Of a stretch of 64,000 nucleotides of DNA, positions 27,838 through 36,846 are shown one piece after another (position 1 is the first letter of the stretch; each line of letters starts with the position of its first letter). The stretch comes from Peterkaempfera bronchialis (GTDB lineage: Bacteria; Actinomycetota; Actinomycetes; Streptomycetales; Streptomycetaceae). The position numbers and the translations under genes are program-made. Under the pieces are notes generated by a model. It saw only the letters and a list, made by a program, of their open reading frames with translations. It was not told where the DNA came from and ran no database searches. The stretch spans positions 868,001 through 932,000 of the forward strand of contig NZ_CP031264.1 in assembly GCF_003258605.2 (NCBI RefSeq), given 5' to 3'.

Positions 27838-30828
27838 TCAGTCGCCGTCCGGGCGATCGGGGTCGGGGTCGGGGTCGGACTCGGGGTGGGCCGCCCCGGT
27901 CTCCTCCGGCGGCATCCCCAGCGCTGCGGCCAGCCCGTCGCGCCCGGTGCCCAGCTTGCGGTGGACGGCGGCCAGCAGCCGGTTGACCCCGATCACGGCG
28001 GTGCCCAGCTCGACGGCGATCCGGTCGGCGGACATCCCCCGCACCGTCAGTTCGGCCACCCGCCGCTCCCGGTGGGTCAGCGCCTCGCTGCCGACCACAT
28101 AGAGCCCGCGCGGACGCATCCCGGCGGCGGCCAGCTCGGCCGCCCCGCGTGCCGCCAGCGTCTCGGCGCCGCACTGGTTGGCCAACTCCACGCCCTGGCG
28201 CAGCTGGTCGGCGGCCTCGGTGGCGCGGCCGACGCGGCGCAGCGCGGAGCCATGGTTGACCAGGGCGAGGGCGTACTGGTGCGCGGACGGGGAGCGGCCG
28301 AGCAGTCCGACGGCCAGTTCCAGCATGGCCTCGGCCTCGTCGGGGCTCTCCGCGACGGCGGCGCCCAGCCGCAGGGCCTGGCCCACGGCGGTGGCGGTGC
28401 CGTACCGCTCGGCGTCCTGCACGGCCTGCCGGGCGAGTTCGCGGGCCCGCTCGGGCTCCTCGTCGGCGACGGCGATGGCCAGCAGAGCGCGCCAGGGAGA
28501 CCAGACGGTGTTGCGCCAGCCCCGGGCGTCGAGGCGGGCGCCGGCCGCGGTGAGTTCGGCGGCGGCCTGCTCGTTGCGGCCGAGGGCGAGCAGTAGTTTG
28601 CCGTGCAGGGTGGGCGCGTCGGGGAGCAGCAGCGCCGAGGGGTACGGCGGTCCGAAGCGGTACTCGGCGGCCAGCTCCCGTGCCTGGTCGATCTTGCCAC
28701 GGGCCAGCAGGGTGTCGATGAGCACGCCGACGGCGTCCCACTGGAGCGGGACGCCCGGGCCGAGCCGGTCGGCCAGCCGCAGGCTGCTGCGGAGGAAGTC
28801 CTCCGCCTCGGTGAGCCGGCCGCCGCGGAACCGCACCAGGCCCAGCAGGAAGTAGGCGAAGCCCAGGTGGGAACCGCTCCAGCCGGCGATCTCGAACTCG
28901 CGGGCGGCGTCGCTGAAGAGCTCCTCCGCCAGATCCAGCCGGTCGGTGTAGGTGAAGGTCATCCCGACCATGGTGGGGACCTCGAATCCCCAGGTGGTGT
29001 TGGTCCACTGGAGTTCGCGCGGCAGCCGGCCGCCGTCGAGGGCCTGCTCGACCAGTGCCTGCGCCGCCGTCGCGGGTTCGCCGCGCAGGATGAGGTCCCA
29101 GCCTCGGAGCACCTGGAGCACCCGGGCCCCGATGTCGCGGCCCTGGAGGCCCTGGGCGAGTTCGGCCAGTTCCCGGGAGCGGTCCCGCCAGTCGTGGCCG
29201 CCGTCCTGGAGCGCCGTCCACATGAAGTGCGCGGCCTGGAGGCGGGTCCGGTCGGGGCCGGGCAGGGTGCGGGCCGCCTCGGCGGCGAGCACCTCGGCGG
29301 CGTCGTCCAGCCGGTCCAGATGACCGAGCGCCTGGGCCAGCCGCATGGTGGCGTTCTCCCGCAGGGTGGGGTCGAGGCCGGGCCGGTCGAGTGCGGCGCG
29401 CAGATGGTTGACGGTGACGGCGGGTTGGGTGAGCAGGGTGGCGCAGCCGAGTTCGTACTGGACCACGGCGCGGTCGCCGTCCGCCGGAGGTTCGGCGAGG
29501 GCCCGTTCCAGGCAGCGGCGGGCGGCGTCCGGGGCGCCCACCGCGAGGTGTTCCCGGGCCGCCGTGCGCAGTGTGGTGACCAGCTCGTCGTCGCCGTCGG
29601 GGTGCACCTCCAGCAGGTGCCGGGCGGCGGCGGAGACGCCGAGGCCCGCGTCCTGGACGGCCCGGGCGGCGATGCCGTGCATGGCTGTCCTGGCGGCGGG
29701 CGGGATGGCCCGGTAGACGGCGGTGGCGATCAGCGGGTGGACGAAGTCCAGGGTGGTGCTGCCGGTGAGGATGCGGTGCTCGCGCAGTCTGTCGGTGGCC
29801 AGCGCGGCGTCGGCCGGGCCCAGCGCCGAGACGCTGGCGACCAGTTGGGCGGGGATCTCGGTGCCGAGCACGGCGGCGGCCCAGGCGAAGTGGACGGTGG
29901 CCGGGCCGAGCTTCTCCAGCCCGGCGATCAGGCCGGTGCCACGGACTGCCGCACCGAGGTCGCGCAGCAGCTCGGCGTTGTCCGAGGTGGGGGCGATGTT
30001 CCGGCGGCGGACGTTGGCCAGCAGCTCCACCGCCTCGTACGGGTTGCCGCCGGTGACGGTCCAGCACTCCCGGCAGAAGGCGTCGTCCGACTGGTCGCCC
30101 AGGGTGGTGCGGACCAGTTGGGCGACGGCGTCCGGGCTGAGCGGGCGCAGCGCGACCGGCCGGGCGGTCCGCTCGCCGGTCAGCCGCTGGAAGGGGTCCT
30201 CCCTCGGCAGGTCGTCCGGCCGGTAGGCGAGGACCACCAGGACCGGCAGCTCCCGGATGCGGACCAGGAACGACGCCAGCCACTCCGCCGACTCCAGGTC
30301 GGCCCAGTGCAGGTCGTCCACGACCAGCAGCAGCGGGGACTGGAGCTGCGCCAGCTGGATCAGCACCCAGTCCAGGCCGTCGCGGACGCCCTGCGGGTCG
30401 GCCTGCACCCCGGCGGGCGGGGCGAAGAGGCCGGCCGCCGGGCCCGCGATGTCGTACCAGCCACCGAAGAGTTCCCGCCGTTCCGCCTCGCTGCGCACCG
30501 CCAGGACGGGTTGCAGGAGTTGCCGTACGACATGGAAGGGGAGGGTGCGCTGCTGCTCACTGCCCCGGGCGAAGAGGACCCGGCACCCTTCGCGGGCGGC
30601 GGCCAGTCGGCGCACCCGGGCCAGTAAGGCGGTCTTGCCCATGCCGGCCGAGCCGCTGCACAGCAGCAGTCCGCCGAGTTCGCTGCCGCCCGCCTCCATC
30701 CGCCGGCAGAGGTCGTCCACGGCCCGCTCGGCCTCCGCGACCTCCTGCTCGCGTTCCAGCAGCGGGTCGGGCGGTCCGCCCGGGGTCCGCTGGTCCTGCT
30801 GCTGCCGACTGCCGTCCCGATCGGTCAC
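27838..30828 (-). CDS. LAL-type LuxR-family ATP-binding transcriptional regulator
   Basis: 996 residues from GTG 30828 (GAGAGG upstream). AAA-type ATPase at the N-terminus: Walker A GSAGMGKT, Walker B LLLVVDDLHWAD. A long helical TPR-like middle is followed by a C-terminal LuxR HTH (LTHRERRVAELTVRGMSADRIAVEL). The second half of the HTH departs from the norm: TAVIGVNRLL stands where S-x-x-TV-x-x-H is usual. Codon 68, right after Walker A, is TTA (30627-30625), so translation should depend on the bldA tRNA. It is divergent from the terpene synthase operon and is its likely activator. Ends in an Asp/Pro-rich tail. Confidence 0.92.
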   Translation of the reverse strand: MTDRDGSRQQQDQRTPGGPPDPLLEREQEVAEAERAVDDLCRRMEAGGSELGGLLLCSGSAGMGKTALLARVRRLAAAREGCRVLFARGSEQQRTLPFHVVRQLLQPVLAVRSEAERRELFGGWYDIAGPAAGLFAPPAGVQADPQGVRDGLDWVLIQLAQLQSPLLLVVDDLHWADLESAEWLASFLVRIRELPVLVVLAYRPDDLPREDPFQRLTGERTARPVALRPLSPDAVAQLVRTTLGDQSDDAFCRECWTVTGGNPYEAVELLANVRRRNIAPTSDNAELLRDLGAAVRGTGLIAGLEKLGPATVHFAWAAAVLGTEIPAQLVASVSALGPADAALATDRLREHRILTGSTTLDFVHPLIATAVYRAIPPAARTAMHGIAARAVQDAGLGVSAAARHLLEVHPDGDDELVTTLRTAAREHLAVGAPDAARRCLERALAEPPADGDRAVVQYELGCATLLTQPAVTVNHLRAALDRPGLDPTLRENATMRLAQALGHLDRLDDAAEVLAAEAARTLPGPDRTRLQAAHFMWTALQDGGHDWRDRSRELAELAQGLQGRDIGARVLQVLRGWDLILRGEPATAAQALVEQALDGGRLPRELQWTNTTWGFEVPTMVGMTFTYTDRLDLAEELFSDAAREFEIAGWSGSHLGFAYFLLGLVRFRGGRLTEAEDFLRSSLRLADRLGPGVPLQWDAVGVLIDTLLARGKIDQARELAAEYRFGPPYPSALLLPDAPTLHGKLLLALGRNEQAAAELTAAGARLDARGWRNTVWSPWRALLAIAVADEEPERARELARQAVQDAERYGTATAVGQALRLGAAVAESPDEAEAMLELAVGLLGRSPSAHQYALALVNHGSALRRVGRATEAADQLRQGVELANQCGAETLAARGAAELAAAGMRPRGLYVVGSEALTHRERRVAELTVRGMSADRIAVELGTAVIGVNRLLAAVHRKLGTGRDGLAAALGMPPEETGAAHPESDPDPDPDRPDGD

Positions 30829-31053
30829 CGCTGACCTCTCCGTGTCGCCGACTTGCCCTGCTGGAGCCGAGGTTATCGGGTGGCGGCCGGGTTGGAGGGC
30901 GCCTGTGGAAGCCCGGAACCGCATAGTTTGGCCGGGAAGAGTGTTTACCGCTCCGGCGGCGCGGACGAAGATCTCTGCGAGGCAGTCCTCTCAGCGCCAT
31001 CCAGCCGTGCGGTCCCCCGACTCCCCGATTCGCGCCCCACGAGGAGGAGAGCC

Positions 31054-31146
31054 ATGGCCCACCCTGACGGGCGGTTATGCGCCGCGGAGGTCTCCGGCGC
31101 CGTCCTGACGAGTGAGCAACGAATCCGGAGAAGACCGTGGAACTGA
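31054..31146 (+). CDS. leader ORF, 30 codons, with TTA codon, overlapping the terpene synthase start
   Basis: ATG at 31054 preceded by GAGGAGGAG, the strongest ribosome binding site in this region. The peptide is MAHPDGRLCAAE... ending in RRRPWN, resembling no family I know. Codon 8 is TTA (31075-31077), and codons 26-27 are the rare AGA AGA. Its TGA (31144-31146) lies 10 nt inside the terpene synthase gene, whose GTG starts at 31137. The arrangement suggests translational coupling with a bldA-sensitive step; the synthase also has its own GGAGAAG site. Coding status is not proven. Confidence 0.5.
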   Translation: MAHPDGRLCAAEVSGAVLTSEQRIRRRPWN

Positions 31147-32177
31147 TCATCTCGCTGCCCGAATTCCCCTTCCCCTCCAGGATCAGCCCGCACGCCCACG
31201 AGGCCCAGGACCACCTGCGGGAGTGGTGCCGCAGCACCGGGATCGTCGCCGACGGTCCGGTCGGGGAGAGCTTCGACGCCATGCTCTTCGGCCGCTTCGC
31301 CGCCCGGGTCTACCCGGACGCGGAGTTCGACCGGCTGCTGACCCTGGCCGACTGGACCGGGTGGATCTTCGCCTTCGACGACCTGCTGGACGACACCCCC
31401 GAGGGGCGCGACCTCGGCTTCGTCAACCATGTGATCGACTGCGTGGAACCGGTCTGCCACGGCCTGTCGACCGGCGGACACCCCGCGCCCAGCGCGGCCG
31501 TCGGCCGTTCCCGGGACGCCCTCGCCGACCTGTGGAAGCGCATCACCGGGCCCATGCCGCCTGCCTGGACCGAGCGGTTCACCCGCAATGTCCTGGACTT
31601 CCTGCACTCCTACCGCCGCCAGGCCACCGTCAATGCGTCCCGCAACGTCCTGGACGACCGCGACTACAGCGCCCACCGGTCGGCCACGGTCGCGATGTAC
31701 ACGGGTGCGGACCTCATCGAGTACGGCAGCGCGCGGCCCATCCCCGAGCACCTGATCAGCCACCCCGAGGTGGCCGCGCTGCGCGAGGCCGCCACCAACG
31801 CCATCGCCTGGACCAATGACCTGTTCTCGGCGCCCAAGGAGATATCGGTGGGCGACCTGTGCAACTTTGTGACGGTCCTTCACCGGCAGCTCCGGATACC
31901 GCTGGAGGATGCCGCCCGGGAGGTGGTGGCACGCATCGACGGCGAGGTCGAGCGGTTCTCCGAGTCGGCTGCGGGGATCGCCTCGCTCTGCACCCGGCTG
32001 CCGGACGGGCAGTCCGAGGCGCTGCTGGGCATGGTCGACGGGCTGCGGTCGTGGATGGTGGGCCATGTCGCGTGGTCGGTGGAGAGCGGGCGCTACCGCT
32101 CCCGGGACATCCCCGAGGGGCCCGAGCTGCTGGAGGCGACGGGCCGCACCCCGGCGGGGCAGGGCAGCGGTCGCTGA
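31137..32177 (+). CDS. class I terpene synthase
   Basis: 346 residues from a GTG with GGAGAAG upstream. All class I cyclase signatures are present: acidic motif DDLLD starting at D81 (Asp-rich, FDDLLDD), NSE motif NDLFSAPKE at 227-235 binding the Mg/diphosphate, and the C-terminal RY pair at 319-320. Length fits bacterial sesquiterpene or monoterpene cyclases. It should ionise a prenyl diphosphate (most likely farnesyl diphosphate) and cyclise it; the product cannot be predicted from sequence by eye. No prenyltransferase or P450 is adjacent. It is probably controlled through the divergent LAL regulator and the TTA leader ORF. Confidence 0.93.
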   Translation: MELIISLPEFPFPSRISPHAHEAQDHLREWCRSTGIVADGPVGESFDAMLFGRFAARVYPDAEFDRLLTLADWTGWIFAFDDLLDDTPEGRDLGFVNHVIDCVEPVCHGLSTGGHPAPSAAVGRSRDALADLWKRITGPMPPAWTERFTRNVLDFLHSYRRQATVNASRNVLDDRDYSAHRSATVAMYTGADLIEYGSARPIPEHLISHPEVAALREAATNAIAWTNDLFSAPKEISVGDLCNFVTVLHRQLRIPLEDAAREVVARIDGEVERFSESAAGIASLCTRLPDGQSEALLGMVDGLRSWMVGHVAWSVESGRYRSRDIPEGPELLEATGRTPAGQGSGR

Positions 32178-32218
32178 GGACCGCCCGCCCCTGGGGGTGA
32201 GTCACCGTCCGAGGCGCC

Positions 32219-33259
32219 TCACTCCGGGTCCGGGACCAGCACGGCCACCCCGGTGACCCGGTCGGCTGCCAGGTCGGCCAGTGCCTGGTCCGCCCGGGAC
32301 ATCGGGTACCGGGTGAGGTGCACCCGGGGGCGCAGCCGGGCCGCCTCGGCCAGGTACGCCCGGCCGTCCTCCCGGGTGTTGGCGGTGACGCTGCGCAGCG
32401 TCCGCTCCTGGAAGAGGTGGCGGGCGTACCCCAGCGGCGGGATGTCCGTCAGGTGGATGCCGGCCACCGCCAGGGTGCCGCCCCGGTCCAGGGCGGCGAG
32501 CGCGGTCGGCACCAGTTCCCCGACCGGGGCGAAGAGGATCGCCGCGTCCAGCGGTTCGGGCGGCGCGTCATACGCTCCGGCGGCGGAGGCGGCGCCCAGG
32601 TCCAGGGCGAGCCGCTGGGCCGCCTCGGAGCGGGTGAGCACATGGACGGTGGCGCCGCGCGCGATGGCCAGCTGCGCCGTCAGATGGGCCGAGGCCCCGA
32701 AGCCGTACAGGCCGAGGCGCCCGCCGGGCGGCAGCTCCGCCCGCTCCAGCGCGCGGTAGCCGATGATCCCGGCGCAGAGCAGCGGGGCGATCTCCTCGTC
32801 GGCCCAGCCCTCCGGCAGCCGGTAGGCGTAGCGGGCGTCGACCAGCAGGTGGCCGGCGTAGCCGCCGTCGAGGTCCCAGCCGGTGTAGCGGGAGTACGGG
32901 CAGAGGTTCTCCTGTCCCGCGCGGCAGTAGCGGCACTCCCCGCAGGTCCCGGCCAGCCAGGCGGCGCCCACCCGGTCGCCGGGTACGAAGCCCTCCGCCG
33001 CCGGGCCGGCCGCCAGCACCCGGCCGACCACCTCGTGGCCGGGTGTGCAGAGCGGCCGGTGGGGTGCCAGGTCGCCCTCGGCGAGGTGCAGGTCGGTGCG
33101 GCAGACCCCGCAGGCGCCGACCTCGACCAGCAACTCGTACGGGCCCGGCGCCGCCACCTCCCGCTCGACGCGGCGCAGCGGCCGACCCGTGATCGGTCCG
33201 GGCCGGTCCACGACCCACGCGGTGGTGGTCGTCGGGGTGGGCGGTGCCGCTGCTGCCAT
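32219..33259 (-). CDS. zinc-dependent alcohol dehydrogenase
   Basis: 346-residue medium-chain dehydrogenase/reductase. Catalytic zinc ligands are in [11 protein letters not shown] (Cys) and GHEVVG (His-Glu). The structural zinc lobe has four Cys in [17 protein letters not shown]. The nucleotide-binding segment is [11 protein letters not shown], which is GxGxxA-like, and S in place of the usual acidic residue region (LTRSEAAQ) hints at NADP(H) preference. AGGAGGG precedes the ATG. It converges on the terpene synthase and could oxidise a terpene alcohol, but it resembles the general AdhA/AdhP group too. Confidence 0.92.
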   Translation of the reverse strand: MAAAAPPTPTTTTAWVVDRPGPITGRPLRRVEREVAAPGPYELLVEVGACGVCRTDLHLAEGDLAPHRPLCTPGHEVVGRVLAAGPAAEGFVPGDRVGAAWLAGTCGECRYCRAGQENLCPYSRYTGWDLDGGYAGHLLVDARYAYRLPEGWADEEIAPLLCAGIIGYRALERAELPPGGRLGLYGFGASAHLTAQLAIARGATVHVLTRSEAAQRLALDLGAASAAGAYDAPPEPLDAAILFAPVGELVPTALAALDRGGTLAVAGIHLTDIPPLGYARHLFQERTLRSVTANTREDGRAYLAEAARLRPRVHLTRYPMSRADQALADLAADRVTGVAVLVPDPE

Positions 33260-33336
33260 GGGGGCCCTCCTCCGTGCGGTGGCCCTTCGACGCTACCGCC
33301 GCACCGGTACGGGCGCAGGGCCTGGAGCGCAGTCGG

Positions 33337-33371
33337 CGAAGGGCCCGCTCCCTGGCGGAGCGGGCCCTTCG
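33337..33371 (-). terminator. strong terminator after the MFS gene
   Basis: A perfect 14-bp stem (33337-33350 with 33358-33371) with a 7-nt loop, 18 bp past the MFS stop codon. It isolates the exporter operon from the alcohol dehydrogenase gene. Confidence 0.85.
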
Positions 33372-33389
33372 CGCGGTGGAACGGAGGTG

Positions 33390-34913
33390 TCAGTGGGCGA
33401 TGACGGGGATGGCCACCTCGTCCTCGGCGCCCTCCGGGGAGCCGGAGGAGGCGATGGCGCCGCCCTGGCGCCCGGTGGTGATCAAGGTGAACGCGAGGGT
33501 CGCGGAGACGGCCAGGATGCCGACCGCCCACCAGATGGCGGCCGCGTAGCCGTGCACCGCCGCCTGGTTGATCAGCTTGGGGTCGCCGCCGCGGGCGACG
33601 AGCCACGAGGTGGTGGCGCTGGCCGCGATGGTGTTGAGCAGCGCCGTACCGATGGAGCCGCCGACCTGCTGGGAGGTGTTGACCATGGCGGAGGCGATAC
33701 CGGCGTCGCGCGGCTGGACGCCGTGCGTGGCCAGGCTCATGGCCGGCATGAAGGCGGTGCCCATGCCGAGGCCCAGCAGGATCTGCGCGGGCAGGATCAG
33801 GCCGGCGTAGGAGCTGTCGACCTTGAGCTGGGTGAGGATCAGCATGCCGAGCGCGGCGGCCAGGAAGCCGGGGGCCATCAGCAGCCGGGGCGGGACCCGG
33901 GTCATCAGCCGGGCGCCGATCTGGGTGGAGCCGGTGATCATGCCGGCGACCATCGGCAGGAACGCCAGGCCGGTGACGACCGGGGTGTAGCCCTTGACGA
34001 TCTGGAGGTAGTAGGTGAGGAAGAGGAAGAGGCCGAACATCCCGATGACCGCCAGGCCCAGCGAGAGGTACACCCCGGCCCGGTTGCGGTCGGCGACCAC
34101 CCGCAGCGGCAGCAGCGGGGCCTTGACCCTGCTCTCCACGGCGACGAAGCCGAGCAGCAGCACGACCGCCGCGACAAAGAGGCCGATGGTGGCACCGGCG
34201 CCCCAGCCGTCGCTCTCGGCGCGGGTGAAGCCGTAGACCAGGGAGACCAGGCCGAGCGTCGCCAGCACCACGCCGGGGATGTCCAGGCGGTTGCTGTTGC
34301 GGCTGCCGGCGGGCTCATGGACGACGGCGATGGCGCCGACGGCGGCCACCACGGCGATGGGCACGTTGACATAGAGCGCCCAGCGCCAGTCGAGGTACTC
34401 GGTGAGCACGCCGCCCAGGATCAGGCCGATGGCGCCGCCACCGCCCGCGATGGCGCCGTAGATGCCGAACGCCTTGGCGCGCTCCCGGGCCTCGGTGAAG
34501 GTGACCGCGAGCAGGGAGAGCGCGGCCGGGGCGAGCAGTGCGCCGAAGGCGCCCTGGAGGGCGCGGGCGCCGAGCAGCATGCCGGTGTTGACGGCGGCGC
34601 CGCCGAGCGCGGAGGCGCCGGCGAAGCCGAGCAGTCCGATGGTGAAGGCCCGCTTGCGGCCCGCGATGTCGGCGATCCGGCCGCCGAGCAGCAGCAGCCC
34701 GCCGAAGGCCAGGGTGTAGGCGGTGATCACCCACTGGCGGTTGCCGTCGGAGATGCCGAGGTCCCGCTGGGCCGAGGGCAGGGCGATGTTCACGATGGTG
34801 GCGTCGAGCACCACCATCAGCTGGGCGAGGGCGATGAAGACCAGGGCTGTCCAGCGCCTGGGGTGGGGGGCGGGCGTTTCGGGCATGGGGGTACTCACAA
34901 TCGTCACAGGCAT
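33390..34913 (-). CDS. MFS drug-efflux transporter, DHA2 (14-span) family
   Basis: 507 residues, about 14 membrane spans. Typical motifs: motif D1-like LMVVLDATIVNIALPSAQRDL in span 1, motif A GGRIADIAGRKRAF in the 2-3 loop, and motif C-like AIGLILGGVLTEYLDWRWALYVNVPI in span 5. These are features of EmrB/QacA proton-drug antiporters. No good Shine-Dalgarno is visible before the ATG at 34913; an internal ATG at 34886 is an alternative. The TetR gene lies immediately upstream on the same strand, so the two probably form one unit under TetR control. Confidence 0.93.
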   Translation of the reverse strand: MPVTIVSTPMPETPAPHPRRWTALVFIALAQLMVVLDATIVNIALPSAQRDLGISDGNRQWVITAYTLAFGGLLLLGGRIADIAGRKRAFTIGLLGFAGASALGGAAVNTGMLLGARALQGAFGALLAPAALSLLAVTFTEARERAKAFGIYGAIAGGGGAIGLILGGVLTEYLDWRWALYVNVPIAVVAAVGAIAVVHEPAGSRNSNRLDIPGVVLATLGLVSLVYGFTRAESDGWGAGATIGLFVAAVVLLLGFVAVESRVKAPLLPLRVVADRNRAGVYLSLGLAVIGMFGLFLFLTYYLQIVKGYTPVVTGLAFLPMVAGMITGSTQIGARLMTRVPPRLLMAPGFLAAALGMLILTQLKVDSSYAGLILPAQILLGLGMGTAFMPAMSLATHGVQPRDAGIASAMVNTSQQVGGSIGTALLNTIAASATTSWLVARGGDPKLINQAAVHGYAAAIWWAVGILAVSATLAFTLITTGRQGGAIASSGSPEGAEDEVAIPVIAH

Positions 34914-34974
34914 GAGTGGCGTAGGCGGAAGACGGGGTGGTGCCGGGAGGCGGATCAGCCGCGGCGCGGCTCGG

Positions 34975-35631
34975 TCAGCGGCACTCCTCCCCGTGCCCCC
35001 GGAGGTCGTCCAGGGTGACGGCGAAGCCGGGCAGCTCCGATGGGCGCGGTGTACTCAGCCCGTCGAGCAGCAGCTCCAGATGCCGGTGGACAAACCGGTC
35101 GACCCCCTGGCAGGCGGTGCCCGGGAGCGGTCGGGCGAGCTGGCTGACGGCGACCATCAGGTCGCCGAGGCCGATGTCGGGGCGCAGCTCCCCGCTCCGC
35201 TGGGCGGCCTCGATGAGGTCCTGCACGGCCCGCGACAGACGTTCCCGCGCCTCGGTGAACTCAGGGTCACCGGGCTGGATCCAGCGGGAGAACAGCGGGC
35301 ACATGGCCCCCATGCGCTCGTCCACCGCCGCGTGCACAAAGCGCCGCAGCGCCTGGAAGGCGGACGCCTCCTCGGCGAGCGCCGTCTCGGCCTGCTCGGC
35401 GGTGCGGGTGAGCACCGAGAGGGTGACCGTGTGGATCAGCTCGCGGCGGTCCGGAAAGTGCCGGTAGAGCGTGGCGTTGCCGACTCCGGCGCGGCGGGCG
35501 ATGTCGTCCAGCGGCACATCGGCGCCGTACTCGACGAACATCTCCCGGGCCGTGGCCACGATCCGCTCGCGATTGCGCACGGCGTCCGCCCTCGGTCGGG
35601 CCACCCGCTGCACCACGGCGCTGCCGACCAT
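34975..35631 (-). CDS. TetR-family regulator of the MFS exporter
   Basis: 218 residues from the ATG at 35631 (GGAGGGGAG upstream). A longer frame reaches 35742, but two palindromic operators lie in that stretch, which supports the shorter form. HTH: VPLDDIARRAGVGNATLYRHFPDRRELIHTV at about 35-66. The C-terminal ligand domain resembles SCO-type regulators with PLFSRWIQPGD. Expected to repress itself and the exporter until the drug or metabolite binds. Confidence 0.9.
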   Translation of the reverse strand: MVGSAVVQRVARPRADAVRNRERIVATAREMFVEYGADVPLDDIARRAGVGNATLYRHFPDRRELIHTVTLSVLTRTAEQAETALAEEASAFQALRRFVHAAVDERMGAMCPLFSRWIQPGDPEFTEARERLSRAVQDLIEAAQRSGELRPDIGLGDLMVAVSQLARPLPGTACQGVDRFVHRHLELLLDGLSTPRPSELPGFAVTLDDLRGHGEECR

Positions 35632-35656
35632 CGCCGCACTCCCCTCCGATACCGAA

Positions 35657-35710
35657 CCGGGGACCAGATCCCCGGTTGCTGCACCAGACAGAACGGGGAG
35701 CTGGTCCCCG
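35657..35710. promoter_or_regulatory. two palindromic TetR operator candidates
   Basis: CCGGGGA-N5-TCCCCGG (35657-35675) and CGGGGA-N5-TCCCCG (35694-35710) share the same arms and 5-bp spacer, with centres 36 bp apart. The outer arms also form a 13-bp inverted repeat with each other. They lie 26-79 bp upstream of the TetR start codon. Confidence 0.65.
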
Positions 35711-35738
35711 GTTATTTCGGGGCGTGGCGTGACCTGCG

Positions 35739-36092
35739 TCACATGACCCGGGCGCCCTCCTCGGCCTGGCGCAGCTCGGCGAGCAGGCCCTGCTGGCCGG
35801 CGAGGAGTTCGGTGAGGATGCGGCGGGCGGCCCGCAGCAGATCGGCGACGTCCGCCCCCGCCAACGAGTAGACCACGGTGGAGCCGTCCCGGGCGGAGAC
35901 CACGATCCCGGAGCGGCGCAGCACCGCCAGTTGCTGGGAGAGGCTGGACGGCTCCATCTCCAGGGCGGTCAGCAGCTCGCGTACGGGCTTGGGCCCCTCC
36001 TGGAGCAGTTCGAGCACCCGGATGCGGACGGGGTGCCCGAGCATCCGGAAGAACTCCGCCTTCGCCTGGTACAGCGGAACCCGTTGCACCAC
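35739..36092 (-). CDS. ArsR-family transcriptional regulator
   Basis: 117 residues from a GTG with AAGGGG upstream. Winged HTH of the ArsR/SmtB type: YQAKAEFFRMLGHPVRIRVLELLQEG, then VRELLTALEMEPSSLSQQLAVLRRSGIV as recognition region, and the wing SARDGSTVVYSL. No conserved metal-binding Cys (the CxC of ArsR/SmtB alpha3) is present, so it is probably not a classical metal sensor. It lies just upstream of the TetR/MFS unit on the same strand. Confidence 0.9.
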   Translation of the reverse strand: MVQRVPLYQAKAEFFRMLGHPVRIRVLELLQEGPKPVRELLTALEMEPSSLSQQLAVLRRSGIVVSARDGSTVVYSLAGADVADLLRAARRILTELLAGQQGLLAELRQAEEGARVM

Positions 36093-36236
36093 GGTTCAGC
36101 CCCTTCCCGGATTCATCGCTTCTCCCGCCCCCGCGGTCGGAAGGCTACGGGCGGCGGGCCCGAGCTGCCGGAGTGTGAAGTGTCCGGCAGATCGGGAATT
36201 GCAGAAACCTTCAACTGGTGGGCGTGAAAAAAGACC

Positions 36237-36608
36237 TCAGAGCTCCAGCGCGTCGCAGACCTGCCGGGTGCGGTGCCGGGCCAGCGCCAGGTTGGCCCGC
36301 CGCCGGTCGAGCACCAGGTAGAGGAAGATGCCCTGGCTGCCGCGCTTGGTGAGCGGGCGGATCAGGTGGAACTGCCCGGAGAGCGTGATCAGCATGTCCT
36401 CGATGGCCTCGCCGCGCAGGTCGAGCAGTTCCATGGCCCGCATCTTGGCCCGCACCACATCGGTGTTTCCGGCCGCCGCCACATTGAGGTCCAGCTCGTC
36501 GCTGCCGCCGAGCACGCCCAGCGCCATCCCGCTGCTGTAGTCCACCAGGGCGGCGCCCAGCGCGCCGTCGATCGTCATGCACTCCTTGAGGGAGGTTTCC
36601 AGATTCAC
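36237..36608 (-). CDS. roadblock/LC7 domain protein (orphan)
   Basis: 123 residues, one roadblock/LC7 domain (SLKECMTIDGALGAALVDYSSGMALGVLGG; RGEAIEDMLITLSGQFHLIRPL). It differs from the CvnB protein in this window and has no DUF742 or GTPase partner next to it. GTG start at 36608. Proteins of this type may bind small GTPases of the Cvn or MglA class; the partner here is unknown. Confidence 0.85.
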   Translation of the reverse strand: MNLETSLKECMTIDGALGAALVDYSSGMALGVLGGSDELDLNVAAAGNTDVVRAKMRAMELLDLRGEAIEDMLITLSGQFHLIRPLTKRGSQGIFLYLVLDRRRANLALARHRTRQVCDALEL

Positions 36609-36846
36609 GGACTGCGTCCCCTTCGTCGTCGTTCCCCCGCCGGTCGGCCGAGTGGACCGGCGGACGCGACGACGACGCTAGGCGCCGCAGCGGCCTCCCG
36701 GGCCAGTCGACCGCAATCGACCGGAACGGTTCGAACGGGCCGGGGAAACCGAAAGAAAGAAGCCCCGAAGCGATCCAAGATCACCACATTCATCCGCCTC
36801 GGCCGCCCGGGCGCCCAACGCTTCGGCGGGCAGCGGAGGACGGCCA

